Origin: Amphibacillus jilinensis Y1 | Lineage (GTDB): Bacteria; Bacillota; Bacilli; Bacillales; Amphibacillaceae | Length of the DNA: 64,000 nt | Assembly: GCF_000306965.1 (NCBI RefSeq) | Contig: NZ_JH976437.1 | Location: 37,395 to 101,394 of the forward strand | Reading direction: 5' to 3' | Shown: one piece after another, positions 1-8,058 of the stretch | Layout: every line of letters begins with the position of its first letter | Position numbering within the stretch: position 1 is the first letter of the stretch | The notes under the pieces: model-generated | Database searches by the model: none | Told to the model about the DNA's origin: nothing | What the model saw: only the letters and a program-made list of their open reading frames with translations | Position numbers and translations under genes: made by a program

Positions 1-1762
1 CAGCTACATCAATAATTTCTCGAGGCAAACGATGATCTTTTAATATACTTGCGCCATCATGGGGATGCGCTAAAATAATCGTTGCACTCTGTTTAGGTGA
101 TAAGTAATCATGAGGATTTCTCATTCCCATTTGATTCTCAATGAAATAATGGGGTTGCTTCGTTTTCCCTAAATCATGATAATATGAAGCAACTCGTGCC
201 AGCAAACCATTTGCACCAATCGCCTCGCAAGCCGCTTCACTTAAATTTGCAACCATAACACTATGATGATAAGTTCCTGGTGCTTCTGTTAAAATTTTTC
301 TTAATAGTGGATGATTTGGGCTAGCTAATGTAAGTAACTTTGTATCAGATAATATACCTAATATAGACTCGAAAAACGGAAGGACACCGATTGTTACAAT
401 CCCAGACATCACTGCTGAGATAAATCCATAGCTAGCATAACGCAATATCTCCATCAATTGATAACTTTCATAAGATAAGAACAGAAAACCGAGTATGACT
501 AAAATATTTACTACACCTGTAGCCAATACAGCCTTTAAAATCGCCATACGATCTTTAATGCCTATAAGTGTAATAATGACACATAATTGTCCGAACAGCA
601 TATAAATACCGGCTTCTAAATGAAGCGATCCAGGGATCTGTCCATTAAAAATGATTGTAGCTAGTATAGCAAAAACGATTGAAAAAATTAAGGCTAACCG
701 TTCCCTATAAAGAATTCTAAGTAACATACTACTGGTAGCAATCGGCGTGAGTAAGTATAATTGATTACCGTCTGTTGAAAAAAAGCTGATAAATTTCATT
801 ATCGCTAGTGTAAAAACAACAATCAAAACAAGCGCAAATAATCGTTTCATATCCAAATATACGCTATCTATATAATAAACAAAACTATAAGCAAGGACAG
901 CCGTTAAAAGTAACGTAAAGATTAACAGCCCTAAAATCGGAAAAATATTACGATCACTGTTAAGAAGGCCCACTAATGTTAGTTTATCATAAATCTCATT
1001 AGTAATCGTTTGATCTTCACGTACAATGACTTCACCAGCGCGTATCATAGCCGGTTCAACGTTATCAATCGCCTGTCGCTCCGCTTCCATTGTTTCTTCT
1101 ATTGAAAAAAATGAATTTTCTACAATAGCAAATTCACCAATTTCAAATAATGCTTCTTTTATCTCATCAGCCATACTAGAATACTGCAAGCGTTGATTCA
1201 ATTGTTTGACAGATGACTCAATTTGTTCACGTTGAACACCTTCATTGAAAATTTCTTGTAATGATGTCGTTAATAACTCATAGGCTACTTCTTTCTCATT
1301 ATCATCTATCGCAATTAAGGTTAGCAACACCTCATCTGACACTTGATCGGTAATCTCACTACTTAATATTTGCTTTAATTCTTGCAGTTTTTCTGATGTT
1401 GATCGCTCAATACTATTGTCATCGGTTTCCTCTTGATCATTCGGTTGATGTACAGAAGCAATTGCATCAAAGAGTTCTGCAACGTATTCAATACGCTCCT
1501 CTGTCACCTCTTGTGATATTTCAAAGCGATCATCGACAGATTGAAGCGCTTCCCTTTGCCTTCTTTCTGTTTCCCGCGTATCCTCGATTGTTATAGGCGA
1601 ACGAATCGTTTCACTAGCGTTACTAAAACGTTCTATTTCATATGTTTCTGTATAGACATTAGAAATAGTAAATAAAAATATGGATATGGCGATTACAGCA
1701 AGAGCAACGCTTAACTGAATCGGTTTGCTCAATGCCTTTAGCTTATCAAATCTAATCTTCAT
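1..1762 (-). CDS. pgpH: Cyclic-di-AMP phosphodiesterase PgpH (YqfF), C-terminus cut by window edge
   Basis: About 587 codons are visible and the 3' end runs off the window. The order is a short cytoplasmic N-terminus, a membrane anchor near residues 14-34, a large extracytoplasmic Glu/Asp-rich 7TMR-HDED region to about residue 290, a block of about seven hydrophobic helices, and the start of an HD domain with YHHS near residue 497 and YYHDLGK near 528. Members of this family hydrolyse c-di-AMP at the membrane. The start is ATG at 1762, preceded by AAAGGAG. It lies downstream of phoH as in B. subtilis, but across an unusually long spacer containing its own promoter candidate. No frame break was seen in the part present. 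Confidence 0.93.
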   Translation of the reverse strand, partial: MKIRFDKLKALSKPIQLSVALAVIAISIFLFTISNVYTETYEIERFSNASETIRSPITIEDTRETERRQREALQSVDDRFEISQEVTEERIEYVAELFDAIASVHQPNDQEETDDNSIERSTSEKLQELKQILSSEITDQVSDEVLLTLIAIDDNEKEVAYELLTTSLQEIFNEGVQREQIESSVKQLNQRLQYSSMADEIKEALFEIGEFAIVENSFFSIEETMEAERQAIDNVEPAMIRAGEVIVREDQTITNEIYDKLTLVGLLNSDRNIFPILGLLIFTLLLTAVLAYSFVYYIDSVYLDMKRLFALVLIVVFTLAIMKFISFFSTDGNQLYLLTPIATSSMLLRILYRERLALIFSIVFAILATIIFNGQIPGSLHLEAGIYMLFGQLCVIITLIGIKDRMAILKAVLATGVVNILVILGFLFLSYESYQLMEILRYASYGFISAVMSGIVTIGVLPFFESILGILSDTKLLTLASPNHPLLRKILTEAPGTYHHSVMVANLSEAACEAIGANGLLARVASYYHDLGKTKQPHYFIENQMGMRNPHDYLSPKQSATIILAHPHDGASILKDHRLPREIIDVA

Positions 1763-1831
1763 TTCGGATGACTCCTTTATTCAACAATAAACACATTCCT
1801 TTTACCATATCATACAACGATTTAAACATGA

Positions 1832-1860
1832 TGTATATGTTTAAGAGTAAAATAATGCAA
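1832..1860 (-). promoter_or_regulatory. Candidate sigma-A promoter for pgpH
   Basis: Read on the minus strand: -35 TTGCAT, 17-bp spacer, -10 TATACA, about 70 bp upstream of the pgpH start. It sits in the 466-bp phoH-pgpH spacer. The fit is moderate (five of six and four of six). Confidence 0.35.
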
Positions 1861-1955
1861 GCTACCTCATGTGATGGTGATACTTGTTCGCTTTCTGTGT
1901 CAATGACACACTACCAACAGTATCATTTAATATGTAACTTAAGTCTAAATAAAAT

Positions 1956-1988
1956 ATGCTCCAAATGGCTACAACACCAAAGGAGCAT
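1956..1988 (-). terminator. Hairpin in the phoH-pgpH spacer, possible terminator
   Basis: ATGCTCC and GGAGCAT form a 7-bp stem with extra inner GG/CC pairing across a 19-nt loop. On the minus strand it is followed by ATTTTATTTAG. It could end phoH transcription about 240 bp after the phoH stop. The T-tract is imperfect. Apart from this hairpin and the pgpH promoter candidate I see nothing else in 1763-2228. Confidence 0.35.
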
Positions 1989-2228
1989 GAATGCATAACG
2001 ATATAAAGTAATTTAACAAGAACTTCAATAATCATTTTAATGTGACCATTCGAGTATGTTCTATACCCATCCTATCAACAGCGACTTCATTTCGTCTTTG
2101 AGGTGCAACTAAATGTTACACGTTAACGCCGTTTATATTGCTTATCTAATTTAAGGTCTTAAGAAAGTTGAAAGACACAACGTATTCTCTATTAATTGCT
2201 TAACAGACCTTTATTCAATCATTCACAG

Positions 2229-3185
2229 CTACTGTTCTTCAAACGCTTCAATAATTCTCTGAACAACAGGATGACGAACGACATCTTGCTGCTCTAAATA
2301 AACAAAGTTAATACCCATAACATCTTTTAAAGTTTTTTGAACAGATATAAGACCTGAAAAGGTACCATGCGGTAAATCAATTTGAGTGATATCACCTGTT
2401 ATAACCATCTTCGATCCAAATCCCAACCTTGTAAGAAACATTTTCATTTGCGCTATGGTCGTATTCTGTGCTTCATCTAAAATAACAAAAGCATCATCTA
2501 ATGTACGACCTCTCATATAAGCAAGGGGAGCAACTTCAATAGTTCCTCGCTCAATTAAACGGGTGGTATGCTCTAAGCCTAATACATCATGTAAGCCATC
2601 ATAAAGAGGACGTAAATAAGGATCTACCTTTTCTTTTAGATCGCCTGGTAAAAAGCCCAAGCTTTCCCCTGCTTCTACAGCTGGTCGAGTTAAAACAATT
2701 CGTTTTATTTTACCTGCCTTTAAAGCTTTAACAGCCATTACAACCGCTAAATATGTTTTACCAGTACCAGCAGGTCCGATGCCAAATACGACATCATTGT
2801 GCTTTATTTGATTTACGTAATGACGTTGCCCTAATGTTTTTACACGAATAGGACGCCCCAAGGCATTACGAATAATTTCTTCATCAAAAAGCGTATAAAA
2901 TTGTTCTATTTTGTCTTTTCGTGCTAATTCAACAGCATAAATAACGTCTCGATCAGATATTTTAATGTCTTTACGGATAACCTCTAATAAAGCATTAAGG
3001 ACATCACTTACGAGTATAGCTTGTGCTTCATCACCTTGTACGCGGACTTGTTCACCACGGGTAATTAAAGAGACACCAACCTGTGATTCGAGTTGCTTTA
3101 AATGGCTATCTTCTGCTCCGAATAAGTTCATCGCTTCTGCAGGATCTTTTATTTGTAAATCAACTAAATGTAAAGCATCAGACAT
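2229..3185 (-). CDS. phoH: PhoH family ATPase
   Basis: 318 residues, the usual length for bacterial PhoH. An N-terminal KH-like segment is followed by a P-loop ATPase with Walker A GPAGTGKT at 137-144 and Walker B FVILDEAQ at 233-240. PhoH proteins are cytoplasmic ATPases with RNA-related roles; the exact substrate is unknown. The start ATG at 3185 has AAGGAGA upstream and follows the yqfD stop by 3 bp, so phoH is translated with the yqfC-yqfD genes, as in B. subtilis. The ybeY gene that often follows is not in the window. Confidence 0.95.
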   Translation of the reverse strand: MSDALHLVDLQIKDPAEAMNLFGAEDSHLKQLESQVGVSLITRGEQVRVQGDEAQAILVSDVLNALLEVIRKDIKISDRDVIYAVELARKDKIEQFYTLFDEEIIRNALGRPIRVKTLGQRHYVNQIKHNDVVFGIGPAGTGKTYLAVVMAVKALKAGKIKRIVLTRPAVEAGESLGFLPGDLKEKVDPYLRPLYDGLHDVLGLEHTTRLIERGTIEVAPLAYMRGRTLDDAFVILDEAQNTTIAQMKMFLTRLGFGSKMVITGDITQIDLPHGTFSGLISVQKTLKDVMGINFVYLEQQDVVRHPVVQRIIEAFEEQ

Positions 3186-3188
3186 ATA

Positions 3189-4415
3189 TTAATCTCCTTG
3201 GTTCATAGCATTAGTATTCACGATATCTTCCTTCACCGTGAAGTATACGTGTAAGTTTACTTTACCATTCTCAATAGATTGATGCAAAATTTTTTCATTT
3301 ATAATTTCTGCAGACGCTCCTAATTCATTCAGTAAATTTTCCCTAGCTTGTACCATTCCAACTTCAATTGCCTCTTCTTCTGTACGATTAACTTCTGTAT
3401 TTAACATTTCTCGATGTTGATCAACTGAAAACGCAATAGGTAACTGCCAACTACCGATTGAAGGCTTATATAACGTGGTCTCCACTTGTTGAAGGTCAAA
3501 ATCATTTGACCAGAACCCCCAAAAAGGTAGTTGAAAGCGCCCTATTTGCAGGCTATATTTCTTCGATTGATTACCTGTTTCCGTTTGATACTGCCCAACT
3601 AATGGAATATTCAGTTTTGATTCATACCACGTCGTTGCATAAATTTCAGCCTCTACTGTACTAAGCTCTTTACTACCTTCATCTTTTTCATCTTTTTCAT
3701 CTTCATCTTTTTCGTCTTTTTGATTTAATTCACCCGTTACTAGAAGTTGTCCTTTTTTAACATAATCATTAATTTCTACTAAAGGCCGACCTTTTGCTAC
3801 AAACATCTCACTAATCACGCCATCTTTTTTTGCATATAGATGTTCGCGATTTATCAACTCTTCTTCATCTACCTGCCTTTTAGGAACAACATCTAATTTA
3901 TAAATGATACCATCTTGTTTTATACCCACCCAAAGCAAGTTTGGATAATCTGCTAATAATCGTTGTTGTATTGCACTTGAATCCTCAATAAACAGCTTAA
4001 GCCTTCCCTTTTTCACACCATATTCATCGAGAGATTGGCGTAATTGTTTTTCAGTTTCAACTGGAATACCATCAATGTTTATCATCCATATCGATTGAGA
4101 TAAATAGATAAATATTAAAAAAGCAACCCAAAATGAAAGTACGAGTATTTTCATTTTCTGTAATTGTGAGAACAGAAAAGGTAGCCCTTTTTTACTGACA
4201 AATGATAGCTTGTAACGTGTTTTTCTTCTTAATTGACGAACCCTTTTTAAATCCGATAAATTAATATCACCTAAACATTCAGTATTTGATATTTTCTTAA
4301 TTGACCATCCTTTAATTTCATGCCTTGTACATAAATCAAAGAAACGTTCCGGATAATGTCCTTTCACTTTTATAGTGATGACACCTTTTAGCCATGATGG
4401 TTTTAATGCTCTCAT
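3189..4415 (-). CDS. yqfD: Sporulation protein YqfD
   Basis: 408 residues. A basic N-terminal region (about 1-85), one transmembrane helix near 89-107 and an extracytoplasmic C-terminal domain match the YqfD family, a mother-cell sporulation membrane protein (SpoIV-related). The start ATG overlaps the yqfC stop as ATGA, indicating translational coupling. An Asp/Glu/Lys-only stretch near residues 233-246 is encoded by an imperfect triplet-like repeat and looks like a lineage-specific insertion. Its biochemical activity is unknown. Confidence 0.92.
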   Translation of the reverse strand: MRALKPSWLKGVITIKVKGHYPERFFDLCTRHEIKGWSIKKISNTECLGDINLSDLKRVRQLRRKTRYKLSFVSKKGLPFLFSQLQKMKILVLSFWVAFLIFIYLSQSIWMINIDGIPVETEKQLRQSLDEYGVKKGRLKLFIEDSSAIQQRLLADYPNLLWVGIKQDGIIYKLDVVPKRQVDEEELINREHLYAKKDGVISEMFVAKGRPLVEINDYVKKGQLLVTGELNQKDEKDEDEKDEKDEGSKELSTVEAEIYATTWYESKLNIPLVGQYQTETGNQSKKYSLQIGRFQLPFWGFWSNDFDLQQVETTLYKPSIGSWQLPIAFSVDQHREMLNTEVNRTEEEAIEVGMVQARENLLNELGASAEIINEKILHQSIENGKVNLHVYFTVKEDIVNTNAMNQGD

Positions 4416-4717
4416 TGTCCCACTCCATTATTACGTAATTCTTCGTCTACGTTAACCGCATTAATCGTACCTTCGATCAAAATTTCTTCTGTAACTAACA
4501 TTTTTATCACGAGATTATGACCTTTAACAATAAGTAAGCCATTGGTTACTTTTAATACAATTTCATTAGAAGTAAAACGTAATATTCCGTGGTGATTTTC
4601 GATATAAACATGTATATCTCCAATCATAGTAATGCGAGGTAATTTCAATTGCATATCAACTGGTAGGTTTTTAGCAAATTTCATTATCTGATTAATTTTC
4701 GAACGCAAATAAGCCAC
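4412..4717 (-). CDS. yqfC: Sporulation protein YqfC
   Basis: 101 residues from a GTG at 4717. This start is chosen because AAGGAGGCG lies just upstream at good spacing, and because a longer reading from TTG at 4741 would translate the ribosome binding site. The core LPRITMIGDIHVYIENH is the YqfC family signature. YqfC is a small sporulation protein found next to YqfD; its activity is unknown. It overlaps yqfD by 4 bp. In B. subtilis it follows yqfB directly, but here the accessory island separates it from the floA operon, so it needs its own promoter. Confidence 0.88.
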   Translation of the reverse strand: MAYLRSKINQIMKFAKNLPVDMQLKLPRITMIGDIHVYIENHHGILRFTSNEIVLKVTNGLLIVKGHNLVIKMLVTEEILIEGTINAVNVDEELRNNGVGQ

Positions 4718-4815
4718 GAAACCGCCTCCTTCTCTTTTCAAGATATGTTATTTAAACGGTAATCAGAACCCAAATCTGTCTATGGATCTAATCAAACGGG
4801 ACGGTTTCTATACGG

Positions 4816-4942
4816 TTATAAAACGAACCTTCTATCAATGGACATTTTCGCGACAACCAGTGCTTGGTTGTTGAGTGAATAAAGATATTCGCGGACGTTT
4901 GAAGTGGAAGGTGTAGGGTTAAAAAATAGAGGTGATTATATT
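4816..4942. repeat. Dispersed repeat R1, copy a (degenerate)
   Basis: It starts TATAAAACGAACCTTC and continues with TTGAGTGAAT, GCGGACG and AGAGGTG blocks in the same order as copy b at 7877. The 3' half is degenerate. It lies immediately upstream of yqfC. The rest of 4742-5009 shows no gene. Confidence 0.7.
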
Positions 4943-5009
4943 CGAGAAAGAAATAGGGAAATAGTTACTTTTTTTGAAAGTGAAAGATGCCCTAAATAAT
5001 AAATAATGT

Positions 5010-5687
5010 TTAAAACATCAAAAAATTCACGAGATTCCTCATCTTAATATGGGAACTCATGAATTTTGGTTCTCTGTCAAATGTGGTGGTGCAATGTTCA
5101 CTCCACCATTTTGCTAAGTCGCAGAGGGAAATATACTCGCTTTCCGCGGACGAACGCCCAAGCCTCCTCGCAAAGACCGCTGTGGGGTCTCGGTCGCCCG
5201 TTTTTCCGCAGGAGTCTCGCATATTTCCTCTGCTATGTGCTATTTCAAACGAGAGCCTTTTTAACTTCTGATGGTCAAATAATCGAAAGGGAAGGTTCGT
5301 TGTCATCCCTACCAAGCGAGCTGCACTACGAAAAGAATGGAAGACCGTGTATGCTAATGCTGTTGTTTTCAAAGCATTTGTCCAACGTTGATAATAATCC
5401 GCCATTTGTAATCGTTCATAAAAAGGACGGCTACAATTAGGACACAAATATCTTCGCTTTTTTAATGATATCTTCACATCTTTATTAGAAAGGACTGGAC
5501 CTTGAATCTCCTGTCTTCTATAACTATGCACTCGGTTTGTTTTCTCCTTACAGAAAGGACATTTTTCTTGTTTTTGCTTTGTATAGAGTTCCACAATCAA
5601 GCTACTAGATTCTTCCGTTACATCCCATACGTCTACATGCTTGTCTTTAATCCCAATAATTCTATGGTAAAATGACGTTGCACTCAT
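5010..5687 (-). pseudogene. ISL3-family transposase remnant
   Basis: The first 140 or so residues match the N-terminus of ISL3 transposases: a zinc-binding segment with CPFC and CPNC pairs, then a helix-turn-helix region (ALAYTVFHSFRSAARLVGMT). The catalytic DDE domain is missing. After LSFEIAH the frame runs by chance through a 113-bp palindromic element (5121-5233) and ends in what looks like the IS 3' tail. ISL3 transposases are normally above 400 residues, so this is a deleted, inactive copy. Right-end sequence around 5710-5745 (TTTAGGGTAACAAAGAG) may be the old terminal repeat. Confidence 0.75.
5121..5233. repeat. 113-bp palindromic MITE-like element inside the ISL3 remnant
   Basis: The ends are GCAGAGGGAAATAT (5121-5134) and ATATTTCCTCTGC (5221-5233), imperfect inverted repeats. 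Pairing continues inward as ACTCGCTTTCCGCGG against CCGCAGGAGTCTCGC with mismatches. The body is GC-rich (GCCTCCTCG, GGGGTCTCGG) and unlike its surroundings. No coding capacity. A half-copy of one end recurs at 39085-39117. Confidence 0.7.
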
Positions 5688-5876
5688 ATCCCCTCTCTTT
5701 TTCTATTGTCTCGACAACTTTAGGGTAACAAAGAGAGGGCGAATGAGTGTATTTTTTTTGCACACTACAGGAATGCCATCACGATAGAGGACACCACCAC
5801 ATTCAGTATAGAGCCTGAATTTTTTGTTTGTTTTATAGGCTCTGTTATCGGTTAATGTTGATTTTTTATACAAAAG

Positions 5877-5901
5877 TGGACTTCCGAATTATGGAAGTCC
5901 A
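5877..5901. terminator. Bidirectional intrinsic terminator at the left end of the IS1595 element
   Basis: TGGACTTCC and GGAAGTCCA form a 9-bp perfect stem with a 7-nt loop. On the plus strand it is followed by TTTAAATATATTTTTTT, on the minus strand by CTTTTGTATAAAAAA. It lies between the phosphoesterase stop and the left inverted repeat, so it would stop transcription leaving or entering the element. Confidence 0.7.
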
Positions 5902-5991
5902 TTTAAATATATTTTTTTGCTTATCGAACTAACGCTTCCCGTTTGTTTAATAAGCAGTTGGTAAATCACTAGGTAATTTAGAAGGACAAGT

Positions 5992-6702
5992 TCACGGTCC
6001 TACGGTTGGTGGGTTTAAAACATGGTCAGCGAATGCACTTGCCATTGGCACCCCTGATTGGCGAATTTGTTCAGCAGCTAATTGATAATTATATTCTGTC
6101 TCACGTAATTCTACATCAGGACCAAGCAAAGCCCAACACGCCCCTCCTGCAGCACTTTGAAGTCCAACACTTCCAGCGTTAATAATCCTTTTATCAAGTA
6201 CAGTGCGGTCAAAATGAATATGTGTGTGACCACAAACTATAATATCTTGCTTTACTGAGTCAATCATGGGTTTAATCTCTATTTCTGGTGTATCTTTACG
6301 AATAGCTTCTTCATCATTTCTTGGTGAACCATGAACAAACAAGACTTCACCCAATCCATCGATATTTAAAGTAACATCTTTCTGTAAATTATTTAAAAAT
6401 TTCAACTGAGACTCGGTTAATTGGTCTGCACACCATTGATTTATCTCTGCAATCCATTCATCAAGTCCCTGTTCAACTCCATATCTCTCTCCGACCTCTC
6501 TATCGGCATTGCCTTTTATAAAGTGAACCTCTCCCTCTAAAGCCATAATCCGTTTCATAACTAATGCAGGTTGCGGTCCCCATGCCAAATCACCACCAAT
6601 TACAATGGTATCCACATTACACCTTTGGATTTCTTCTAGAACAGCGTTTAAAGCTGAGTAATTTCCGTGTATGTCATAAATAGCTGCCACTCGTTTCACC
6701 AC
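5992..6702 (-). CDS. Calcineurin-like metallophosphoesterase, IS passenger
   Basis: 236 residues. All metal-binding motifs of the family are intact: DIHGN at 10-14, GGD at 36-38, GNAD at 64-67, VHGS at 123-126 and CGHTH at 157-161. Proteins of this shape are cytoplasmic phosphodiesterases or phosphatases of the YfcE/ApaH-like group; the substrate cannot be told from sequence. The start is one of two consecutive GTG codons at 6702-6697, preceded by AGAGGTGG. It lies between the left terminal repeat and the transposase of the IS1595-type element, on the same strand as the transposase, so it appears to be cargo rather than a native operon gene. Confidence 0.85.
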   Translation of the reverse strand: MVKRVAAIYDIHGNYSALNAVLEEIQRCNVDTIVIGGDLAWGPQPALVMKRIMALEGEVHFIKGNADREVGERYGVEQGLDEWIAEINQWCADQLTESQLKFLNNLQKDVTLNIDGLGEVLFVHGSPRNDEEAIRKDTPEIEIKPMIDSVKQDIIVCGHTHIHFDRTVLDKRIINAGSVGLQSAAGGACWALLGPDVELRETEYNYQLAAEQIRQSGVPMASAFADHVLNPPTVGP

Positions 6703-6846
6703 TATTACACCACCTCTTAAATTTCTAGTTTCTTCTTACATAAACCTCCCCGTTAGTTTCACAAGCAAACGACTATTATTTAGTAAACTCTGATAATCTT
6801 AGTGTATCATATGTTTCCATAATTGGTATTAAATTTCCTTCCACAA

Positions 6847-7783
6847 TCATTTGTCTTGTTGTTGTATCATCTTTACGTGATGGATGGTTTCCAGGAAATA
6901 AAACCAGCTAAGATAGTGGTCCAAATATTTCGTTGCAACACCATTAAAACGTCTTATCCAATCCTTCAAACGCTTATGATAGCTGTTGACATTCTGAATG
7001 TGAAAAAGCCCCTTTGTTCGCACCTTTCCATCAGATTTAAAGGCATAGTGTTCAATGCCTTTTTCTTTCGCATATGTTTTAAAGGCACGCCAAGCATCCG
7101 TACAAAGTACGTTACTCGCAGATAATTTAGGACCAATTGATTCCTCTACTTGTTCTTTTATAATCCTTCCTCGTCCAATAGCTTTAGAATAAGTAACTTT
7201 TTCGCGGTCTCTTGCCACAAGAACACAGATTTGTTCCTTACTGATACCTCGATATTTAGAGGAACCACCACGTTTCCCTTTTTCTGAGTACAAGAAATAG
7301 GTCTCGTCTATTTCCACGATACCTGAAAAAGCCTCGAAATCCATTTTTTCAAAGGCAGAGAGTAGCTTATGTCTAGAAGAGGGTAACATAACTTACATCT
7401 TCTAAAAGTTCTGCTGATTTACGTAAGGAATACCCTTCAATCATACATTCAATAAACTGAATCCAGCGATTTGGTTTTCTAGTACGGTATAGAGGTGTAT
7501 TGGTTAAATCGGTAAATGTTTTCTGGCAGTCCTTACATTGGTACCGTTGACGGTCTACTATTTTCCCGCCCATTTTAACGGAATAGGTTCCAAAGCGAAC
7601 GGAACGCTTAGATTGGCAGCGTGGACACGTATAACCTTCCTTATGCTTTCGTTCAGAAACCTCTTTAAACACAGGTTCGCTAGTAGCAGTAGAAGATAGA
7701 GAGTTAACAAGATATTCTTTTATGCGTTTGGCATCCGATTCGTTTAGCTTACTAATGGCGATTATAATCTCTTTTAACGTCAC
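6847..7783 (-). pseudogene. IS1595-family transposase, frameshifted
   Basis: The N-terminal part (7783 down to 7373) has a zinc ribbon with CPRC and CKDC pairs and an HTH-like segment ending DVSYVTLF. The C-terminal part (7389 down to 6847) has VEIDETYF, LCTDAW and NSYHKRLKDW, the catalytic blocks of the IS1595/ISXO2-like DDE fold. Together they would give about 315 residues, a full family length. At 7373-7389 a TAG follows TTC and the frame changes; loss of about 5 nt, removing the equivalent of a Tyr-Trp pair, explains it. A sequencing error is an alternative. Confidence 0.85.
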
Positions 7784-7876
7784 CTGTATCCACCTGCCTA
7801 TAATAATCTATCTCCATTATAGAACAAGTGTTCCTGTTTATCGAATATCAACATTAACGTTTAACAGAGCCATTTT

Positions 7877-8046
7877 ATAAAACGAACCTTCAATCAGTGG
7901 GCGTATCCGTTCTGCTCCCGCTCCCACTGATTGAAGGTTGAGTGAATCAAGACATTAGCGTCCGTCATCACCCACCTAAAATAGATTTACCACTGTTTTC
8001 TACTTTGAGGTGGATGATTTTACGTACAATTATCTGCGATGATAAA
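7877..8046. repeat. Dispersed repeat R1, copy b (most complete)
   Basis: A 17-bp perfect inverted repeat AACCTTCAATCAGTGGG (7885-7901) and its complement (7923-7939) enclose a 21-nt loop. Then come GAGTGAATCAAGACATTAGC and a second potential stem in which CCCACCTAAAATAGA faces TCTACTTTGAGGTGG. It ends in TTATCTGCGATGATAAA. The IS1595 element abuts its 5' edge. Other copies are at 4816, 18901, 53157 and 56089. No gene is seen in 7872-8058. Confidence 0.8.
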
Positions 8047-8058
8047 TGGCTAAGCTAT

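Larger units (their letters stand above)
5838..7871. mobile_element. IS1595-type insertion element with a metallophosphoesterase passenger gene
   Basis: Terminal inverted repeats: from the left end GGCTCTGTTATCGGTTAATG and from the right end, reversed, GGCTCTGTTAAACGTTAATG, extending through TTGAT; 22 of 25 positions match. The 8 bp flanking each side are GTTTTATA and ATTTTATA, 7 of 8 identical, which fits the 8-bp target duplication of IS1595. Inside are a two-frame IS1595 transposase and an intact calcineurin-like phosphoesterase, both on the minus strand, and a bidirectional hairpin near the left end. Passenger genes are known in some IS1595 subgroups. The transposase frameshift suggests that this copy cannot move by itself. 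Confidence 0.85.

Noticed and set aside
1768..1998. 76-aa open frame in the phoH-pgpH spacer
   Set aside because: No ribosome site, biased composition without family features, and it covers the pgpH promoter and a hairpin.
5066..5440. 124-aa plus-strand frame
   Set aside because: It is antisense to the ISL3 remnant and runs through the palindromic element; a chance frame.
6823..7125. 100-aa plus-strand frame
   Set aside because: Antisense to the IS1595 transposase catalytic part.
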